In this document: in pieces, positions 52,054 through 58,821 of the stretch
Layout of the letters: each line of letters opens with the position of its first letter
Position numbering within the stretch: the first letter of the stretch is position 1
DNA from: Flavobacteriales bacterium UBA2306
Lineage (GTDB): Bacteria; Bacteroidota; Bacteroidia; Flavobacteriales; Weeksellaceae
DNA length: 64,000 bases
Reading direction: 5' to 3'
NCBI GenBank assembly: GCA_002345565.1
Contig: DDVS01000002.1
Coordinates: 169,605 to 233,604, forward strand
Made by a program: the position numbers and the translations under genes
Notes under the pieces: model-generated
The model's input: the letters and a program-made list of their open reading frames with translations, nothing else
Told to the model about the DNA's origin: nothing
The model's database searches: none

Positions 52054-53019
52054 TTATGAATTTTTATTACTGATGTCTTTAATAATTTGCTTGGCATGAA
52101 TTCTGGAATTTTCTATAAACCACAGATGTGTATCTTTTCCGCCACATACAACACCGGCTAGATAAATTCCATCTATGTTAGTTTCCATGGTTTCGGGGTT
52201 GTAATGCGGGTTTTGACATTCGCCTTTTAAATCGATTCCAATATTTTTCAGGAATTCGAAATCGGGAAGATAACCTGTCATTGCGAGGACAAAATCATTG
52301 TCTATTTCCTGAATTTCTCCTTTTTCAGTTTTGAAAATGACAGTGTTTTCTTTGATTTCCAGAAGTTCTGCTCCGAAAAAAGCTTTGATGCTTCCTTCTT
52401 TTATTCGGTTTTCAATGTCTGGCTTTACCCAATATTTTACACTTTTTGAGATTTCGTTGTTTCGGATAATCATTGTTACATTTCCGCCTTTTCGATAGAT
52501 TTCTAAAGCGGCATCTACTGAAGAATTGCTGGAGCCAATCACCACAACATTCTGGAAAGCGTAAGGATAAGGTTCTGTATAATAATGTTTTACTTTTGGT
52601 AATTCTTCACCTTTGATATTCATCAGATTTGGAATGTCATAAAAACCTGTTGCAATCACTACATTTTTAGCAGAATAAATCTGCTTGCTGGTTTCAACTT
52701 GGAAAAAAGTGGATTTTTGAATATTAATAACCTTTTCGTAAGTTTTTACATTGAGCTCCTTTTGTCTGGCGATTCCCTGATAATATTCCAAAGCATCTTG
52801 CCGTCCGGGTTTTGGTTTGGTTGTAATGAATGGAATTTCGTCGATTTCCAATCGGTCAGCTGTCGAGAAAAACGTCATATACAACGGATAATTGTAAAGG
52901 CTGTTTACCACCGTTCCCTTTTCGATGATAATATATTTCAAGTTATTTTTTTTAGCTTCCAAAGCACATGCTAGACCAATTGGACCGCCACCAATTATAA
53001 GAACATCGTATAATTCCAT
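52054..53019 (-). CDS. ypdA: YpdA-type flavin disulfide reductase (bacillithiol system)
   Basis: A 321-residue FAD/NADPH oxidoreductase. The FAD site is IIGGGPIGLACALEAKK, and the YpdA hallmark is YPLYMTFFSTADRLEI. The NADPH site is VVVIGSSNSSVDAALEI, and the late flavin motif is NIDGIYLAGVVCGG. YpdA reduces bacillithiol disulfide in Firmicutes and Bacteroidota; it lacks the CxxC of thioredoxin reductase. The -7 box TAAATTTG ends 5 bases before the ATG, so the mRNA may be leaderless. It is separate from the CbpM-DnaJ pair upstream. Confidence 0.88.
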   Translation of the reverse strand: MELYDVLIIGGGPIGLACALEAKKNNLKYIIIEKGTVVNSLYNYPLYMTFFSTADRLEIDEIPFITTKPKPGRQDALEYYQGIARQKELNVKTYEKVINIQKSTFFQVETSKQIYSAKNVVIATGFYDIPNLMNIKGEELPKVKHYYTEPYPYAFQNVVVIGSSNSSVDAALEIYRKGGNVTMIIRNNEISKSVKYWVKPDIENRIKEGSIKAFFGAELLEIKENTVIFKTEKGEIQEIDNDFVLAMTGYLPDFEFLKNIGIDLKGECQNPHYNPETMETNIDGIYLAGVVCGGKDTHLWFIENSRIHAKQIIKDISNKNS

Positions 53020-53023
53020 TTTA

Positions 53024-53031
53024 CAAATTTA
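53024..53031 (-). promoter_or_regulatory. -7 promoter element of ypdA
   Basis: On the minus strand this reads TAAATTTG, perfect TAnnTTTG, 4 bases from the ATG. Confidence 0.5.
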
Positions 53032-53045
53032 CAAAAGAAAATTGG

Positions 53046-53351
53046 TTAAAATTCTGCTTCTTCCCATTTTGTAGAATGAGTTGTGTGGCTACATAATCTG
53101 CGGTTTTCTGTCTGTAGATCTGTTAATTGTTTCAAGAGTTTTGAAATAATTTCTATACCCGGGAGATTAATATCTAGATCATAATGCCAATTGGCAAATC
53201 GCTCTAAATGCGATAATTCTTCATAAATAATATATTTCACACTATTTTCTGTTTCCGGATGCAATAGCTCTGAGTCAATTAATTGATCCAGAAAGCTGTT
53301 GTCAATTTTATATATCCGGATTATTTCTTCTATTGAGATTCTTTCTTGCAT
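53046..53351 (-). CDS. CbpM-like chaperone modulator (MerR-like)
   Basis: A 101-residue helical protein directly after the DnaJ gene with a 2-base gap. Residues 1-70 resemble the MerR-type winged helix of CbpM (ISIEEIIRIYKIDNSFLDQLIDSELL; YIIYEELSHLERFANWHYDL, given as two segments). The C-terminal helix includes LLKQLTDLQTENRR. CbpM binds the J domain of CbpA and blocks its action on DnaK and DNA. The pairing with a CbpA-like protein supports this role. Confidence 0.8.
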   Translation of the reverse strand: MQERISIEEIIRIYKIDNSFLDQLIDSELLHPETENSVKYIIYEELSHLERFANWHYDLDINLPGIEIISKLLKQLTDLQTENRRLCSHTTHSTKWEEAEF

Positions 53352-53353
53352 TA

Positions 53354-54271
53354 CTAAGAATTTTTGAGTTGCTGAAATAGATCTTTTTGTTTTTCGGTAA
53401 GGTTTTTCGGGATAAGGATGTTATAAGTTACGTACAAATCACCATATTGTCCTTCTTTTTTGTAAATAGGGAAACCTTTTCCTTTGAGCCTTACTGTGGT
53501 GCCGTTTTGGGTTTCCGGTTTTACTTTTAATTTAACAGTGTTTTCCAAGGTTTTTACATTTACATCCCCGCCAAGCACAGCAGTATAAAGATCAATATCT
53601 ACGGATGTTTTAAGATCATCGCCCACTCTTTTAAAATTTTGATCTTCTGCGATATTAAATGTAATGTAAAGATCTCCATTAGGGCCGCCGTTTATACCTG
53701 GATTTCCGTGACCTTTCAGTTTGATTTGTTGACCGTCATAAATACCTGCAGGGATTGTAATCCTTACTTTTTTGCCATTAATATCAAAGGTTTGCTGGTG
53801 GGTTTTTGCAGCATCATATAGGCTTAAGTTCAGTTCGGCATATACATCCTGACCTTTGAATTTTCCGTTTGCACTTCCTCTCGAATTTCTTCCAAAACCT
53901 CCGCCAGCACCACCAAACATCGATTGGAAGAAATCTGAAAAATCTTCGCCTTCTCCAAAATCTGCTCCTGAAAATCCACTGCCAAAGTTTCCAGAATATT
54001 GCTGTTGTTGTCTCTGTTGTTGCTGTGCACGTTCATACTCTTCGCCCTGTTTCCAATGTTCGCCATATTTATCATACTTTGCGCGATTTTCTGGATTACT
54101 CAGGACTTCATTTGCCTCATTGATTTCTTTGAATTTTTTCTCTGCTTCTTTATCGTTCGGATTCATATCTGGATGATGTTTCCGAGCTAGTTTTCTGTAA
54201 GCTTTTTTGATGTCATCAGCAGACGCATTCTTCTCTATGCCGAGTGTTTTATAATAGTCTATAAATGCCAT
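53354..54271 (-). CDS. CbpA-like DnaJ co-chaperone
   Basis: A 305-residue J-domain protein. Residues 4-68 are the J domain with the HPD motif (KHHPDMNPND). A Gln-rich then Gly/Phe-rich linker (residues 75-130) follows, then two substrate-binding beta-barrel domains (DVYAELNLSLYDAAKTH; GDLYVTYNILIPKNLT). It lacks the CxxCxGxG zinc finger of true DnaJ, as in CbpA. It activates DnaK under stress. It forms an operon with the CbpM gene. No good -7 box was seen. Confidence 0.9.
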   Translation of the reverse strand: MAFIDYYKTLGIEKNASADDIKKAYRKLARKHHPDMNPNDKEAEKKFKEINEANEVLSNPENRAKYDKYGEHWKQGEEYERAQQQQRQQQQYSGNFGSGFSGADFGEGEDFSDFFQSMFGGAGGGFGRNSRGSANGKFKGQDVYAELNLSLYDAAKTHQQTFDINGKKVRITIPAGIYDGQQIKLKGHGNPGINGGPNGDLYITFNIAEDQNFKRVGDDLKTSVDIDLYTAVLGGDVNVKTLENTVKLKVKPETQNGTTVRLKGKGFPIYKKEGQYGDLYVTYNILIPKNLTEKQKDLFQQLKNS

Positions 54272-54335
54272 AATGCCAATAGGTTTTATGATTCTAAGTT
54301 AAGAAAAAAAATAGTAAGAAAAGATAAAATAATAA

Positions 54336-54872
54336 CTATTGTTCTACCCAGATTAGTTTGGAAGTGTCATATCCCACAGATTTTGCTTTGTCCAAAAATC
54401 TAGATTTGATATGATTTGGTATTTTTTTCTCTCTGGAAAGAATCCACAGATAATCCAGATTTTTCCCCGCAACCAGGGCATATTGGTAATCCACTAAATC
54501 AATGACGTTGTACCCGGACCAGAATGGTTTGAAGAAAGAAACTTTTAATCTAGCTTCATTGTCAGAGTTTACAAATCGGGCTTCACCAATGCTTTGTTTC
54601 CATTCTTGTTTAACGTAATCAAACCCTTTATTATTGACCTTTATGGTTCCATCCGGATTTTGGGAATAGGTAGCTGTTACTTGATTTAGATTTTTCTCAA
54701 AACGATAATCAAAACGGGCGATTTCATACCATTGACCCAGATATTTTTGAGGATTAAAGTTTTGTATGGCATTGGCTTTTTCTGGAATTCCTGTAGAGCA
54801 AGAATTGAAAATTATTAAGGCTAAAGCGCCCAAAGATAACGGAATGGCTATTTTTAGAAACGATTTTTTCAT
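54336..54872 (-). CDS. blc: Blc-type outer-membrane lipocalin
   Basis: A 178-residue lipoprotein (lipobox IFNSC, Cys25). The lipocalin fold shows the GxW motif YLGQWYEIARFDYRFEKNL, the middle VNNKGFDYVKQEW and the late ILSREKKIP. Blc binds fatty acids or lysophospholipids and helps in outer-membrane maintenance. It lies downstream of the ferredoxin gene with a 118-base spacer that contains an (CT)8 tract and a weak hairpin. Cotranscription is possible but not evident. Confidence 0.88.
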   Translation of the reverse strand: MKKSFLKIAIPLSLGALALIIFNSCSTGIPEKANAIQNFNPQKYLGQWYEIARFDYRFEKNLNQVTATYSQNPDGTIKVNNKGFDYVKQEWKQSIGEARFVNSDNEARLKVSFFKPFWSGYNVIDLVDYQYALVAGKNLDYLWILSREKKIPNHIKSRFLDKAKSVGYDTSKLIWVEQ

Positions 54873-54956
54873 AATTATATTTATTTAAAAATCAATTCAA
54901 AAATGATTCCAATAAAAGGTCTATTAAATGAGAGAGAAAAAAAACAACAGCTTTTT

Positions 54957-54972
54957 CTCTCTCTCTCTCTCT
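54957..54972. repeat. (CT)8 dinucleotide tract upstream of the lipocalin gene
   Basis: Eight CT repeats lie about 85 bases upstream of the lipocalin start and 18 bases past the ferredoxin stop. AGAGAGAAAAA at 54930-54940 is complementary to its 5' side, so a hairpin with purine-rich stem can form. It could be a length-variable tract or the ferredoxin terminator. Confidence 0.6.
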
Positions 54973-54990
54973 TATTTAATTATATAACTT

Positions 54991-55323
54991 CTAATATTCC
55001 GGAGCTAATTCTATCACAAGACCTTCCAATTCTGGAGTTACAGGGATTTGACATCCTAATCTGCTATTAGGCTTCATATTAAATGCTTCTGCAAGCATGG
55101 CATCTTCATCCGGAAGCATTTCTGGCAGCGGAACGTTTTCACTTAACACATAACATTGACAAGAGGCGCACATGGCCATCCCTCCGCAAATTCCAATAGT
55201 ACCTTCTGGTGCCAACTCATAAGCGCGTACCACTTCCATTATACTCATTGCCATATCTGTAGGTGCAGGAATTGTATGGGAAACGCCTTTTCTGTCTATG
55301 ATTGTAATATTAACGTCTGTCAT
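54991..55323 (-). CDS. [2Fe-2S] ferredoxin
   Basis: A 110-residue adrenodoxin-type ferredoxin. Cluster ligands are C46, C52 and C55 in CGGMAMCASC, and C91 in SRLGCQIPV. Acidic surface residues (LPEMLPDEDAML) fit docking to a reductase. It transfers one electron and lies just downstream of the flavoprotein reductase gene on the same strand, suggesting a reductase-ferredoxin pair. Its -7 box TATCTTTG is 4 bases from the ATG, consistent with a leaderless mRNA. Confidence 0.92.
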   Translation of the reverse strand: MTDVNITIIDRKGVSHTIPAPTDMAMSIMEVVRAYELAPEGTIGICGGMAMCASCQCYVLSENVPLPEMLPDEDAMLAEAFNMKPNSRLGCQIPVTPELEGLVIELAPEY

Positions 55324-55327
55324 ACTG

Positions 55328-55335
55328 CAAAGATA
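55328..55335 (-). promoter_or_regulatory. -7 promoter element of the ferredoxin gene
   Basis: On the minus strand this reads TATCTTTG, perfect TAnnTTTG, 4 bases from the ATG. Confidence 0.55.
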
Positions 55336-55444
55336 AGAAGTAGATTTTAGATAAGAGGTTTTAGACCTTAGATTTTAAAAATAGCTATAAAAAAAGAGGA
55401 TTTTCATAATCCCCTTTTAATTTATTTAATCCATCAGAAATGTT

Positions 55445-56497
55445 CTAATCAATCGATTTTATAACCGCTTTTTCAGCTTCTTTTCTGGTTCCGTCAAAAC
55501 CGTCAACACCGCTTACTGTTGTGTATTTTAAAACGAATTTTTTACCAGGATTTAGTCTGTTGTAAACGCTTTGCACCATTAAAGTAGCTTCGTGGAAACC
55601 GCAAAGTATTAATTTTAATTTTCCTGGGTATGTATTGATGTCACCAATTGCGTAGATGCCGTCAACGTTGGTTTGATAGTCCAGTGCATTGTTTACCTTG
55701 ATGGCGTTTTTTTCAATCTCCAGTCCCCAATCTGAAAGTGGACTCAATTTAGGCGTCAATCCGAATAATGGAATCAGGTAATCTGTTTCCAGAATTGATT
55801 TTTCACCCTCTTTTTCAATTTCTATTGCAGATAGTTTATCATCCCCAATTAATCCAGTCACTTCAGCCGGAGTAATCAGGTTAATTTTTCCCTGGTGTTT
55901 CAGTTCAGTTACTTTTTCTACAGAATCTAGTGCACCACGGAACTCATTTCTTCTGTGGATTAAAGTCACTTCAGAAGCAACATCGGCCAAGAAAACAGAC
56001 CAGTCCAGTGCAGAATCTCCACCGCCGGCAATTACGATTTTCTTGTCTCGGAACATTTCTGGTTCTCTCACGAAATATTCTACACCGTTTTCTTCAAATA
56101 TATCGATGTTCTCAAGCTCCGGTTTTCTAGGGTCAAAACTCCCTAATCCACCTGCAATAGCAATGGCTTTACCTTTAACTTTTACGCCTCTGCTCGTTGT
56201 TACAATGAAATCGCCTTCTTCTGTTTTTTCATAACTCACTGCTTTTTGAGCGAGTGAAAACTGAGGTTCAAATTGTTTGATTTGTTCCATCAGGTTATCA
56301 ACTAAAACGCCCGCATCTACGCTTGGAAATCCGGGAATATCAAAGATGGGTTTCTTAGGGTAAAGCTCTGTTAATTGTCCGCCAGGTTGAGGAAGTGCGT
56401 CTATCAAGTGACATCTCAGTTTTAATAATCCGGCTTCGAAAACAGCGAAAAGTCCTGTTGGACCTGCGCCTATTATAATAATATCTGTTTCAAACAT
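55445..56497 (-). CDS. Thioredoxin-reductase-like ferredoxin-NADP+ reductase (type 2)
   Basis: A 350-residue FAD protein. The FAD motif IIGAGPTGLFAVFEAG and the early LPQPGGQLTELYP block match type 2 FNRs such as YumC. The NADPH motif is VIAGGGDSALDWSVFLA, with LIHRRNEFRG as NADP-phosphate contacts. The late flavin motif is NVDGIYAIGDINTYPGK. The CxxC of thioredoxin reductase is missing, and the C-terminal extension is typical of the group. It would reduce the neighbouring [2Fe-2S] ferredoxin with NADPH. A perfect 7-1-7 palindrome overlaps its promoter. Confidence 0.9.
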   Translation of the reverse strand: MFETDIIIIGAGPTGLFAVFEAGLLKLRCHLIDALPQPGGQLTELYPKKPIFDIPGFPSVDAGVLVDNLMEQIKQFEPQFSLAQKAVSYEKTEEGDFIVTTSRGVKVKGKAIAIAGGLGSFDPRKPELENIDIFEENGVEYFVREPEMFRDKKIVIAGGGDSALDWSVFLADVASEVTLIHRRNEFRGALDSVEKVTELKHQGKINLITPAEVTGLIGDDKLSAIEIEKEGEKSILETDYLIPLFGLTPKLSPLSDWGLEIEKNAIKVNNALDYQTNVDGIYAIGDINTYPGKLKLILCGFHEATLMVQSVYNRLNPGKKFVLKYTTVSGVDGFDGTRKEAEKAVIKSID

Positions 56498-56519
56498 TTG
56501 AATTTAATTTTTGAAAAGG

Positions 56520-56527
56520 CAAATTTA
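56520..56527 (-). promoter_or_regulatory. -7 promoter element of the type 2 FNR gene
   Basis: On the minus strand this reads TAAATTTG, perfect TAnnTTTG, 22 bases before the ATG at 56497. Confidence 0.55.
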
Positions 56528-56542
56528 GAGATTAAATCTGAT

Positions 56543-56559
56543 TTTAGAATGATTCTAAA
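56543..56559. promoter_or_regulatory. PerR/Fur-type operator (7-1-7 palindrome)
   Basis: TTTAGAATGATTCTAAA is a perfect palindrome around one central base and fits the TTAnAATnATTnTAA pattern of PerR/Fur-family boxes. It covers the place of the -33 element relative to the -7 box at 56520-56527, so a bound regulator would block or alter FNR transcription. Confidence 0.6.
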
Positions 56560-56598
56560 GTATGATAAAACTTAGTTGAATTTTAAATTTATTACCAA

Positions 56599-56667
56599 AT
56601 GATAAGTTTTTTAAGAAAAATGATTCTTATTATTGTGCTTTCATCATTTGTGTTTTTAAATCCCTGA
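56599..56667 (+). CDS. Possible 22-residue membrane micro-peptide
   Basis: ATG at 56599 opens a 22-codon frame ending TGA at 56665. The peptide is strongly hydrophobic with two basic residues near the start (MISFLRK, then MILIIVLSSFVFLNP). Its stop codon lies inside the left arm of a plus-strand terminator, although both neighbouring genes lie on the minus strand. No -7 box of good quality was found (TAAATTTA is the nearest). It could be a small membrane peptide, a remnant of a signal peptide, or chance. Confidence 0.3.
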   Translation: MISFLRKMILIIVLSSFVFLNP

Positions 56668-56698
56668 CGATATCAATTTGTCTCAGGGATTTTTTATT
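56659..56698 (+). terminator. Plus-strand terminator between minus-strand genes
   Basis: AATCCCTGA (56659-56667) pairs with TCAGGGATT (56683-56691), with a T-run following on the plus strand. On the minus strand the hairpin would follow the RsmB-type gene directly, but with a poorer T-run. Confidence 0.6.
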
Positions 56699-57902
56699 AC
56701 CCGTTTCTTTTAATAAGCGCCATATAAAATCCATCGTAACCTTCACTAGGCATAATTTTTTGATCTTTAATCAGAGAAAAATCTGGGTTTTCTTTTAAAA
56801 ATATAGCCACCTGTTCGTTGTTTTCAGACGGTAGAATAGAGCAGGTTGCGTAGATCATTTGTCCTCCTTTTTTCAGGATTTTGGAATAATCCTGTAAAAT
56901 CTGCTGTTGCTCGCCCTTGATTCTATCAATAAATTCCTGGTCAATTTTCCATTTGGAATCTGGGTTTCTCTTCAGAACGCCTAGGCCGGAACAAGGGGCA
57001 TCTATTAGTAATCTGTCGGCTTTTTCGTGTAATCTTTTGATGACTTTGTTATCGGAGATCAGTCTGGTTTCTATATTGTGTGCGCCCGCTCTTTTGGCTC
57101 TTCTTTTAAGTTCAGCTAGTTTCCATTCAAAAATATCGAGAGCTATAATTTGACCTTTGTTTTTCATTAAAGCGGCCAGATGCAGGGTTTTTCCACCCGC
57201 TCCGGCGCAGGCATCTACAACGCGCATGCCTTCTTTTACATCCAATAATTCTCCGATTTTCTGAGAACTTGCATCCTGAACTTCAAATAATCCGTCTTTA
57301 AAAGCCGATGTTAAGAATACATTTTTCTTTTCTTCCAGTTGTACAGCATCGGGATAGTTTTTAATTGTGAAAGATTCTACATTTTCATCTTTTAAATCCG
57401 CAATTAATTCTTTTGGAGTTGTTTTAAGCGTGTTGGTGCGTAATACAGTGGGAGCTTGCTCGTTAAGTGCCAGCATTTCTCTTTCCCAATTTCTTCCTAA
57501 TTCTTTTTCAAGAGTTTCTGCCAGCCATTCTGGGATGGAATATTCTATAGCTTTTGTAGGCACAGTACCTTTTTTTAATTTGGTAAGAATATCTGCGATT
57601 TTGATGCCGTCAAATTCTTCAAATTTTTTATAATGACTTTTGCTCCAGAGAAGATATGCCAGAATTAATTTATAAACATTATTCGGTTTTACGCCTTCTC
57701 CCATATAATATTCCAAACGTTTTTTCCAACGGATGATGTTGTAAAAAATCTCTGAAACAGTCTGTCTATCTTGACTTCCCCATTTTTTATGGGCTTTAAG
57801 AAGACGTTCTATGACTTTGTCTGCGTATTTTTTTTCTTGGAAAAAAGTTTCCTGAAGCGCATCGTGGATCCCAATCAAGAGATTGCGGTGTATTAATTCC
57901 AT
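56697..57902 (-). CDS. RsmB/NOP-family rRNA cytosine-C5 methyltransferase
   Basis: A 401-residue SAM-dependent enzyme. Residues 1-140 are an NusB-like helical RNA-binding domain (HKKWGSQDRQTVSEIFYNII). The catalytic domain follows, with the SAM site VVDACAGAGGKTLHLA. The two active-site Cys are in IDAPCSGLGVLKRNPD (motif IV) and YATCSILPSENNEQV (motif VI, nucleophile). It methylates a cytosine of rRNA, as RsmB does in 16S; the target is inferred. It has its own -7 box (57925-57932) and is upstream of the FNR gene with a terminator between. Confidence 0.9.
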   Translation of the reverse strand: MELIHRNLLIGIHDALQETFFQEKKYADKVIERLLKAHKKWGSQDRQTVSEIFYNIIRWKKRLEYYMGEGVKPNNVYKLILAYLLWSKSHYKKFEEFDGIKIADILTKLKKGTVPTKAIEYSIPEWLAETLEKELGRNWEREMLALNEQAPTVLRTNTLKTTPKELIADLKDENVESFTIKNYPDAVQLEEKKNVFLTSAFKDGLFEVQDASSQKIGELLDVKEGMRVVDACAGAGGKTLHLAALMKNKGQIIALDIFEWKLAELKRRAKRAGAHNIETRLISDNKVIKRLHEKADRLLIDAPCSGLGVLKRNPDSKWKIDQEFIDRIKGEQQQILQDYSKILKKGGQMIYATCSILPSENNEQVAIFLKENPDFSLIKDQKIMPSEGYDGFYMALIKRNG

Positions 57903-57924
57903 AAAGTTTACTGAAATAAGACTG

Positions 57925-57932
57925 CAAATTTA
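57925..57932 (-). promoter_or_regulatory. -7 promoter element of the RsmB-type gene
   Basis: On the minus strand this reads TAAATTTG, 22 bases before the ATG. Confidence 0.45.
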
Positions 57933-58066
57933 GTAAAAATAAAACAGTCTTAAATAACCTTGTTAATTCTGACTTCTTTGCTTGTTGTGTGCCGAATTCT
58001 TGTCTTATGCGAAGCTAACATAGCAAATTAGAATGTTAATTTTGTATTAATTTTCCAAAATTGTTT

Positions 58067-58142
58067 AATTTTTTTGTTTAACAATTTTGTCAAAAAATAA
58101 ATTTGAAATAAATTTGCACAAAATTGTTTAACAAAAATGTCA
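58067..58142 (+). promoter_or_regulatory. Promoter and twin operators of the TetR gene
   Basis: The promoter is TTTG (58086-58089), 19 bases, then TAAATTTG (58109-58116). Two copies of TTGTTTAACAA lie at 58074-58084 and 58124-58134, 50 bases apart. In extended form the first reads TTTTTGTTTAACAATTTTG and the second is its reverse complement except for the central base. They flank the -33 and the start site, as expected for autorepression. A third partial copy AAAATTGTTTAA is at 58057-58068. Confidence 0.65.
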
Positions 58143-58730
58143 AATCAAGCAAAAAAAGACCAAACACAAGAGCTTATCAAAGAAACGACTAAGAATCTTT
58201 TCTTTGTTCAAGGGAGATTTGGCGCTACAACGCAGGAGATTGCAGACGAGGCAGGTGTCAATAGAACATTAATCAATTATTATTTTCGATCTAGAGATAA
58301 TCTTATTCAGATTGTTTTTGATGAAGCTCAGAGAGTAGAAAAAGAAAAATCGGATATTATTCAGGAATCTGATTTGCCATTTAAAGAAAAGATTACTCAT
58401 TTTATTGAGAATAGCTTACAAACGAGTCTTCAATATCCTTACCTCGAAACTTATATTGTTTCTCAAATCAATAATGGCTGTTTTCACAGAAAAGATATTG
58501 ATGAAAAACATAAAGAGCAGATTCTTAAAAATATCCAAGTTGAAATGGATAAAGGGAATATTGAGAAGATGGAACCAATTCAGTTTATTTTCAATATGAT
58601 TTCTCTGCTTGTTTTTCCGAGTGCTGTAAGGCCTCTTTTTATGGAAAATATGATGATTGATGATAAAGAATTTGACAGATTGATTGCGGATAGAAAAGAT
58701 ATTATTCTCAATATGCTTTTTAAAAATTAA
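58137..58730 (+). CDS. TetR/AcrR-family transcriptional regulator
   Basis: A 197-residue repressor. The N-terminal helix-turn-helix (residues about 29-54) reads TTQEIADEAGVNRTLINYYF. The rest is a helical ligand-binding and dimer domain with no recognised ligand motif. It lies directly upstream of a TolC-MFP-RND efflux operon on the same strand, so it probably controls the pump in answer to a toxic ligand. Two near-palindromic sites before the gene suggest autoregulation. The gap to tolC (58731-58821) contains the inverted repeat TCCTAAAG/CTTTAGGA (58738-58745, 58767-58774). Confidence 0.88.
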   Translation: MSNQAKKDQTQELIKETTKNLFFVQGRFGATTQEIADEAGVNRTLINYYFRSRDNLIQIVFDEAQRVEKEKSDIIQESDLPFKEKITHFIENSLQTSLQYPYLETYIVSQINNGCFHRKDIDEKHKEQILKNIQVEMDKGNIEKMEPIQFIFNMISLLVFPSAVRPLFMENMMIDDKEFDRLIADRKDIILNMLFKN

Positions 58731-58821
58731 AAAAAAATCCTAAAGTATTTTAAAAAATGAATCGTCCTTTAGGAGTAAAGAGTTATAAAAGAAAAATTAA
58801 AAATAAACGAAGTAATAAATT

